A stretch of 64,000 nucleotides of DNA. Source: Pseudothauera rhizosphaerae. Its GTDB lineage: Bacteria > Pseudomonadota > Gammaproteobacteria > Burkholderiales > Rhodocyclaceae. Shown here piece after piece: positions 59,027 through 64,000 of this stretch. The stretch lies in NCBI RefSeq assembly GCF_004801305.1, contig NZ_SSOD01000016.1, positions 1 to 64,000 of the forward strand. The letters run 5' to 3'. The position numbers were made by a program, and so were the translations under genes. Within the stretch, counting starts at the first letter, position 1. The number at the start of each line of letters is the position of its first letter. The notes beneath the pieces were generated by a model. The model made no database searches. It was not told where the DNA came from and worked only from the letters and a program-made list of their open reading frames with translations.

Positions 59027-60637
59027 TTACGCCAGCCGCAGCACCGCGCTGACGCACACCCCGTCGCCGCCGGGCAGGTTGGCCGCGTTCAGGCTGCCTC
59101 CGTGGAAGGCAGCGATCATGCGCGCCACGTAGAGGCCGAGGCCCAGGTGGGGTTCGGCGGAGGATTCGGTCTTGCGCGCCGACACCATGGCCTCGAACAG
59201 CCGCCCTTCCAGTTCGGCCGGCAGCAGCGGGCCGCGGTTGATGACCGACAGCGTGGCGCTGGTCAGTTCGAACTTGAGCACGACGCGGATGGCAGTGCCC
59301 GGGACGGCGAAATCGACCGCGTTATCCACCAGCTTGTCGAGCATCTGCGCGGCCAGATCCGGCGCGCCGCGCACCCACACCGGATAGGGCGGCAATTCGG
59401 CCTCGAAGCGATGGGCGGGATGCACGGCACGATAGCCTTCCACGCACTCGCCCACCAGCGCGCGCAGGTCGAAGCGCTCGCTTTCGGTCGTCGCCAGGGC
59501 CTGTTCCAGCCGCGTGGCCTCGCTCATGCGGGAAAGGATTTTCGACAGGCGCGCGATGCCCGTCTCCGCCCGCTCCATGTAGGGGCGTGCGGCCTCGGGC
59601 AGCGCTTCGGCGTGCAGGTTCTCCAGCGAGGAGCGCACCACGGCGACCGGGGTGCGCAGTTCGTGGGAGAGCCGGCTCGCCATGCTTTCCAGATAGGTGT
59701 GGTGGCGCGCCAGGCGTTCGAGCAGCGCGGAGAAGCTGCGGGAGAGATCGCCGATCTCGTCGCCGGCCTTGGAGGCGGCGAGCGGCGCGGCGATGCGGCC
59801 GTGGCCGTCGATGGCGCGCTCGGCCTCGTCCCGCAGGCGGCGGATGCGCCAAGAGAGGCGCGAGGCGAAACCCAGCACCAGCACCGCCAGCGCGCCGAAG
59901 CCGGCCAGGGTGAGCAGCAGCAGGCGTTCCAGGGCGTGCTGGCGCAAGGACAATACGGAGTCGGAGCGCTCCTCCACCACCACCGCGCCGAGCACGCGGC
60001 TGCCCTCCCAGATGGGATGCGCCGCGGAGACCACCAGCGCCCGGCCGTCCACCGTGGTGCGCACCTGGGCGCCGGGGATGCCCAGCAGCGCGTCGTGCAC
60101 CTCCCGCCCGCGGGTGGGTGTCCAGTCCGCATCCATGCGTCCGCCGGGCGGCGGCACGATGCGGGCCACGATGACACGCCAGAAGCGGCGCCACAGGGGC
60201 TCCGGGGGTGCGGCCTCGGCCTCCAGGTTGCCGGCCAGCGCCAGCACGCGCAGGTCGCGGCTCACCACACTGATGCGTGAGGTGCTGCGCTGCACGCCGC
60301 GCAGGATGGCCTGGACCTCTTCCACCGCGCGCCGCTCGGCGGCCCGGTCGGCCGACGGCTCGACGATCTCCTCGCCGGGCAGCAGGGATTCGTCGGCGGC
60401 CACCCGGGAACTGGGCGACCACTCCTTCATGCCCAGCAGTTGCGGGCGCTCGTGCAGCGCGGTGGCGACTGCCCGCGCCGTGCCGATGAGCGCCTGCTGC
60501 TGGCCTTCCAGCAGGAAGGCCTCCGTCTCGGTGAGATAACGGTAGCCCACCCACGGCAGGGCCAGCAGCGGCAGCGCCAGCAGCGCGAGCTTGGTGCGCA
60601 GGCTGATGCGCCAGCGCGGGGCGGCGGCGTCGGCCAT
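59027..60637 (-). CDS. Sortase-system sensor histidine kinase (PdsS-like)
   Basis: 536 residues. TM1 (about 13-32), a periplasmic domain of about 230 residues, TM2 (about 250-270), HAMP, HisKA with SRLSHELRTPVAVVRSSL (phospho-His) and HATPase with MLDKLVDNAVDFAVPG and GLGLYVARMIAAFHG. With the adjacent regulator, VIT-vWA protein and sortase it fits the proteobacterial dedicated sortase system. ATG 60637 overlaps the regulator stop by one base. Signal unknown. Confidence 0.88.
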   Translation of the reverse strand: MADAAAPRWRISLRTKLALLALPLLALPWVGYRYLTETEAFLLEGQQQALIGTARAVATALHERPQLLGMKEWSPSSRVAADESLLPGEEIVEPSADRAAERRAVEEVQAILRGVQRSTSRISVVSRDLRVLALAGNLEAEAAPPEPLWRRFWRVIVARIVPPPGGRMDADWTPTRGREVHDALLGIPGAQVRTTVDGRALVVSAAHPIWEGSRVLGAVVVEERSDSVLSLRQHALERLLLLTLAGFGALAVLVLGFASRLSWRIRRLRDEAERAIDGHGRIAAPLAASKAGDEIGDLSRSFSALLERLARHHTYLESMASRLSHELRTPVAVVRSSLENLHAEALPEAARPYMERAETGIARLSKILSRMSEATRLEQALATTESERFDLRALVGECVEGYRAVHPAHRFEAELPPYPVWVRGAPDLAAQMLDKLVDNAVDFAVPGTAIRVVLKFELTSATLSVINRGPLLPAELEGRLFEAMVSARKTESSAEPHLGLGLYVARMIAAFHGGSLNAANLPGGDGVCVSAVLRLA

Positions 60638-61326
60638 CACTGCGCCTTCCAGCGGTAGCCCATGCCGTACACGCTCTCGATGGCGTCGAAGCCCGCATCC
60701 ACGGCCGCGAACTTGCGCCGGATGCGCTTCACGTGGGAGGTGATGGTGCCGTCGTCCACCAGCCGCGCGTCGTGCATCAACTGGTCGCGGCTCTTCACGT
60801 GGCCGGGAGTCTTCGCCAGCGTGTGCACCATCCAGAACTCGGTCAGGGTCAGGTCCACCGGCTGCCCGCGCCATTGGGCGGCCAGGCGCATGGCGTCCAG
60901 GCGCAGGGGGCCGCGTTCGATGGCCTCCTCCTGCGCCTCCCCATCCGCCAGCGCGTCGATGCGGCGGAACAGCGCCGCGATGCGCGCCAGCAGGTGGGGC
61001 ATGGAGATGTCCTTGGTGAGGTAGTCGTCCGCCCCCAGGCGCAGGCCGGAGACCACGTCGAAATCGCTGTCCCGCGCGGTCAGGAAGATGATGGGCAGGC
61101 GCTTCGACAGGCCGCGCAGTTCGCTGCACAGGGTGAAGCCGCCCTCCGGCTCGTCCCCCAGGCCGATGTCGATCACCGCCAGGTCCGGCAGGCGCGCGCG
61201 GAAGGCGGCCAGGGCCTGCGGGCGGTCGGCGTAGGCGGCCACCTCGTAGCCTTGGCGCGCGAAGGCCGCGGCGTAGTTGTCGCGGATGGCGGCTTCGTCC
61301 TCGACGATGGCGATGCGGCGTCCCAT
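60637..61326 (-). CDS. Sortase-system response regulator (OmpR type, PdsR-like)
   Basis: 229 residues. Receiver with IAIVEDEAAIRDN, phosphoacceptor Asp in LAVIDIGLGDEP (about 54), Lys in DDYLTKDIS; winged-helix OmpR domain with LTLTEFWMVHTLAKTPGHV and IRRKFAAVDAGFDAIESVYG. The start is ATG 61326 or, two codons upstream, ATG 61332. Divergent from the sortase substrate gene with a 193-base gap that likely contains its operator; I see no clear direct repeat there. Confidence 0.88.
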   Translation of the reverse strand: MGRRIAIVEDEAAIRDNYAAAFARQGYEVAAYADRPQALAAFRARLPDLAVIDIGLGDEPEGGFTLCSELRGLSKRLPIIFLTARDSDFDVVSGLRLGADDYLTKDISMPHLLARIAALFRRIDALADGEAQEEAIERGPLRLDAMRLAAQWRGQPVDLTLTEFWMVHTLAKTPGHVKSRDQLMHDARLVDDGTITSHVKRIRRKFAAVDAGFDAIESVYGMGYRWKAQ

Positions 61327-61519
61327 GGGCATCTTCGCTGTTGATCCGGGGCGGACTATAGCACCGTGGCCGGGCGCTGCCGCCCGCCGCGCCAAGAGCC
61401 ATTTTTCCGCCACATTTCGCCCCCGCTTCTCCCCTTTTGCCCCCGAATGCCGGCCCTGTCCGGCGCTGAAATGCCAACACGGGCAAACGGCCCGGCCACC
61501 GCAAAAGGGAGAACAAGCA

Positions 61520-63685
61520 ATGAACACCACCACAGCGCGCGACGCCGCGCCGGCATCCGGCCGGCAGCACATCGCGGAGATTGCCGCCCTGGTCCTGCGC
61601 ATCCTCGCCGGCGGCCTGCTGGTCGCCCTGGTCCAGGTCGTCCTCGTGCTGCTGCTCACGTCCCGTGCCTACGCCGTGGAGATGCAGGCCACGCCCATGA
61701 AGGTGTCGGAAGCAGGCCAGGGCACGCTGCTGATGCGCGCCGACGACGGCAGCACCCACGCCCTGCCAACCCTTGCCACCGACGTGACGATACGGGTCAA
61801 CGGTCCGCTCGCCCGCGCCCGCGTGGTGCAGACCTTCCGCAACCCGGGCACCGACTGGCTGGAAGGCATCTACGTGTTCCCGCTGCCGGACAACGCCGCC
61901 GTGGACCGCCTGCGCATGCAGGTGGGCGAACGCGTCGTGGAAGGCGAAATCCACGAGAAGGAACAGGCCCGCGCCCAGTTCGAGCAAGCCCGCAAGGAAG
62001 GCAAGCGCGCCGCGCTGGTGGAGCAGGAACGGCCCAACATCTTCACCACCAGCGTCGCCAACATCGCACCGGGCGCGGAAATCCGCGTGGAAATCGAATA
62101 CCAGCAGACCCTGGACTATCAGATCGTGGATGACGCAGGCCGCTACAGCCTGCGCTTTCCCATGGTGGTGGGTCCGCGCTACATCCCCGGTGCGCCGGAC
62201 GGCGAGCGCAGCGCCGGCCACGGCACCGTGCCGCCGACGAACCAGGTGCCGGACGCCCACCGCATCACCCCGCCCGTGCTGCACCCGGACAAGGGCCTCA
62301 TCAACCCGGTGAGCCTGCGCGTGGAACTGGACGCGGGCGTGCCCCTGGCATCGGTGGACAGCCCCTACCACGCGGTGCGCATCGACACTCCCCATGCCCA
62401 CCGCCGCGTCGTCGAACTGGCCGCCGGTACCGCCCCCGCCAACCGGGATTTCGAACTGGTGTGGACGCTGGCCGCCGGCCAGGCGCCCCAGGTGGCCCTG
62501 TTCACCGAATCGGGCAGGAACGTGGATTACGCCCTGCTGATGATGGTGCCGCCGCGCCTGAAGGCCGACGAAAGCCCGCTGCCCCGGGAGGTGATCTTCA
62601 TCCTCGACACCTCCGGCTCCATGGACGGCACCTCCATCGTGCAGGCGCGGGAGGCGCTGGCCCTGGCCCTGCGCCGGCTGAACCCGGCCGACCACTTCAA
62701 CGTGATCGAATTCAACTCCCAGGCCAACGCCCTCTTCCCCGCCGCCCAGCCGGCCACCCGCAACCACGTGGAACTGGCCGCCCGCTGGGTGCGCAGCCTG
62801 CAGGCCCGCGGCGGCACGGAGATGCGCCAGGCGCTGGCGATGGCGCTGGACGGCGCGGAAGACCCGACGCGGGTGCGCCAGGTGATCTTCCTCACCGACG
62901 GCGCAGTGGGCAACGAGGAGGCCCTGTTCCGCCTCATCGAGCAGCGCCTGGGGGATTCCCGCCTCTTCACCGTCGGCATCGGCTCCGCCCCCAACAGCCA
63001 CTTCATGCGCAAGGCCGCCAGCGCCGGGCGCGGCACCTTCACCTACATCGGCAAGCTGGAAGAGGTGCAGGAACGCATGTCGGCCCTGTTCGCCAAGCTC
63101 GAATCCCCCGTGCTCAAGGGCATCGAGCTGGCGTGGCCGGACGGCAGCGCCGCCGAAGCCTGGCCGCGCCGGGTGCCGGACCTGTACGCCGGCGAACCGC
63201 TGGTCGTGGCCGCCGCGCTGAAGAAGACCGGCGGCACGCTGCGCGTCACCGGCTGGGGGCGCGACGTGCAATGGCAGGCGGACGTGCCGCTGGCCGAAGC
63301 CTCCCCCGCGGCCGGCATCGGCGTGCTGTGGGCACGTCAGAAGATCGACTCGCTGCTGGACGGCCTGCGCGGCGGCGCACAGGAAGCGGAAGTCCGCCCC
63401 GCCGTCGTGGAACTCGCGCTGCAGCACCACCTGGTGAGCCGCTACACCAGCCTGGTGGCGGTGGACAAGACACCCGTCCGTCCGGCCGCCGAAGCCCTCA
63501 AAGGCGGCGCCATGCCCACCAACCTGCCGGAAGGCTGGAAGTACGAATCCGTCTTCGGCCAGTTGCCCAAGGGTGCCACCGGCGCGCGCATGAACCTGCT
63601 CCTCGGCTGCCTCGCCCTCTTCGCCGGCGCCGCGCTGTGGCTGATCCAGCGCCGCAGCCGCGCCGCCTTCACCCTCCCCGCCTGA
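61520..63685 (+). CDS. VIT-vWA sortase substrate of the proteobacterial sortase system
   Basis: 721 residues. N-terminal signal/TM (about 20-50), VIT domain (about 60-185, with DWLEGIYVFPLPDNAAVDRL), von Willebrand A domain with MIDAS DTSGSMDGTS (about 369-378) and a C-terminal sorting signal: LPKGAT (about 682-687), a hydrophobic segment and a basic RRSR tail. This matches the 'marine proteobacterial sortase target' type. It would be cut and possibly anchored or released by the class GN sortase encoded next. Ribosome binding site AGGGAG at 61506-61511. Confidence 0.9.
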   Translation: MNTTTARDAAPASGRQHIAEIAALVLRILAGGLLVALVQVVLVLLLTSRAYAVEMQATPMKVSEAGQGTLLMRADDGSTHALPTLATDVTIRVNGPLARARVVQTFRNPGTDWLEGIYVFPLPDNAAVDRLRMQVGERVVEGEIHEKEQARAQFEQARKEGKRAALVEQERPNIFTTSVANIAPGAEIRVEIEYQQTLDYQIVDDAGRYSLRFPMVVGPRYIPGAPDGERSAGHGTVPPTNQVPDAHRITPPVLHPDKGLINPVSLRVELDAGVPLASVDSPYHAVRIDTPHAHRRVVELAAGTAPANRDFELVWTLAAGQAPQVALFTESGRNVDYALLMMVPPRLKADESPLPREVIFILDTSGSMDGTSIVQAREALALALRRLNPADHFNVIEFNSQANALFPAAQPATRNHVELAARWVRSLQARGGTEMRQALAMALDGAEDPTRVRQVIFLTDGAVGNEEALFRLIEQRLGDSRLFTVGIGSAPNSHFMRKAASAGRGTFTYIGKLEEVQERMSALFAKLESPVLKGIELAWPDGSAAEAWPRRVPDLYAGEPLVVAAALKKTGGTLRVTGWGRDVQWQADVPLAEASPAAGIGVLWARQKIDSLLDGLRGGAQEAEVRPAVVELALQHHLVSRYTSLVAVDKTPVRPAAEALKGGAMPTNLPEGWKYESVFGQLPKGATGARMNLLLGCLALFAGAALWLIQRRSRAAFTLPA

Positions 63686-63722
63686 TTCCGCCTTTACTCA
63701 CCCGACGATCCAGCGCACGACA

Positions 63723-63790
63723 CCGTTCGCCCTGAGCCTGTCGAAGGACTTTGGCACCAATCGGGCTTCGACAAGCTCAGCCCGAACGGT
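63723..63790. repeat. Inverted REP-like pair
   Basis: CCGTTCGCCCTGAGCCTGTC followed by GAAG at 63723-63746, and on the other arm CTTCGACAAGCTCAGCCCGA then ACGG at 63767-63790. Two inverted copies of a TTCG(G/C)(G/C)CTGAG(C/T) (C/T)TGTCGAAG-type element that is scattered through many proteobacterial genomes. It lies between the substrate gene and the sortase gene and may lower read-through. Confidence 0.75.
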
Positions 63791-63823
63791 ACTTGGTTGC
63801 CGGATTGACCCTAGGAGCCCGAC

Positions 63824-64000
63824 CATGAAATCCGCCCGTACCTGCCATCACTGCAACAGCAAGGACTTCCTCGGCGTGGAATGCGCCTGGCCGGCCCCGG
63901 CCTGCCTCGGCCTCTCCGACACCATCACCCCCCGCCAGCGCTGGCGTGCCCGCGTGCTGCGCACCGCCGCCGTGCTGGCGCTCGCCGCCGGTCTGTGGCA
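63824..64000 (+). CDS. Class GN sortase, N-terminal part (runs off the window)
   Basis: 59 codons to the window edge, no stop. Begins MKSARTCHHCNSKDFLGVEC, a Cys-rich stretch, then basic QRWRARVLRTAAVLALAAGL, which looks like the first membrane anchor of a class GN sortase. The position directly after the VIT-vWA substrate supports this; the catalytic TLxTC region is outside. The first 35 residues with five Cys are unusual for a sortase: either an N-terminal extension or a small separate domain, with the sortase starting further in. Confidence 0.55.

Noticed and set aside
59027-63430. A single 1467-codon open frame on the minus strand
   Set aside because: Only 59027-60637 is real (the kinase); the rest is antisense to the sortase substrate or out of frame with the regulator.

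Overview
The window is high-GC DNA from a betaproteobacterium, most likely Rhodocyclales (Thauera/Azoarcus-like). This rests on gene content: a Gram-negative dedicated sortase system, an FNR-box-led hemerythrin/DUF2249/membrane-protein cluster typical of denitrifiers, gloB close to mltD, a lexA-imuA-imuB operon with CTGT-N8-ACAG boxes, and REP-type repeats. The genus is inference; no rRNA or tRNA is present to confirm it.

Positions 1 to about 12,060 are part of a prophage, ending in a tyrosine integrase 26 bp from the chromosomal gene gloB. Its left end carries a complete diversity-generating retroelement (DGR): a lectin-like target gene whose 3' end is a variable repeat (361-438), avd, a template repeat (1021-1098) and a reverse transcriptase with a YVDD box. 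All ten VR/TR differences fall at template adenines. Next comes a tightly coupled recombination/nucleotide module: an SbcC-like ATPase, a Lar-like protein, a DnaQ-like exonuclease, an HD hydrolase and a C5 DNA methyltransferase with a repeat-rich middle region. Between about 9.9 and 10.85 kb small phage-type genes are separated by imperfect palindromes with the architecture of integron attC sites. In two units the cassette-end sequences match as integron recombination predicts. No integron integrase is present, so this resembles a small CALIN-like cassette array inside a prophage. A prophage with both a DGR and such an array would hold two unrelated diversification systems.

From 12.09 kb on the sequence is ordinary chromosome. 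12-24 kb: gloB, a REC-GGDEF regulator, mltD, a double-ATPase peptide ABC protein, slyD, a Bcp-type peroxiredoxin, the SOS operon lexA-imuA-imuB, a membrane protein and an M61 peptidase. 24-32 kb: a Lon-like protease, katG and a PAS-GGDEF-EAL protein. 32-43 kb: dnaE2 under its own LexA-like box, a pabB-pabC fusion, a ParA with a basic partner protein, a GGDEF-EAL protein with a periplasmic c-type heme motif, an unknown small protein and metY. 43-55 kb: a giant DUF748 protein, a flavoprotein, a DsbA/DsbB-like pair, a CadR/CadA metal module with a classic 19-bp-spacer MerR promoter, an LpxH-like phosphoesterase and an MFS transporter. 55-59 kb: the FNR-box hemerythrin cluster, yaeQ and an unknown gene. 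59-64 kb: the proteobacterial dedicated sortase system (histidine kinase, response regulator, VIT-vWA sortase substrate and the start of the sortase).

How the parts act together: LexA likely controls the mutasome genes imuA/imuB and, from a separate locus, dnaE2. Three c-di-GMP proteins provide signalling. KatG and the peroxiredoxin handle peroxide. The sortase two-component system probably controls the adjacent substrate and sortase genes.
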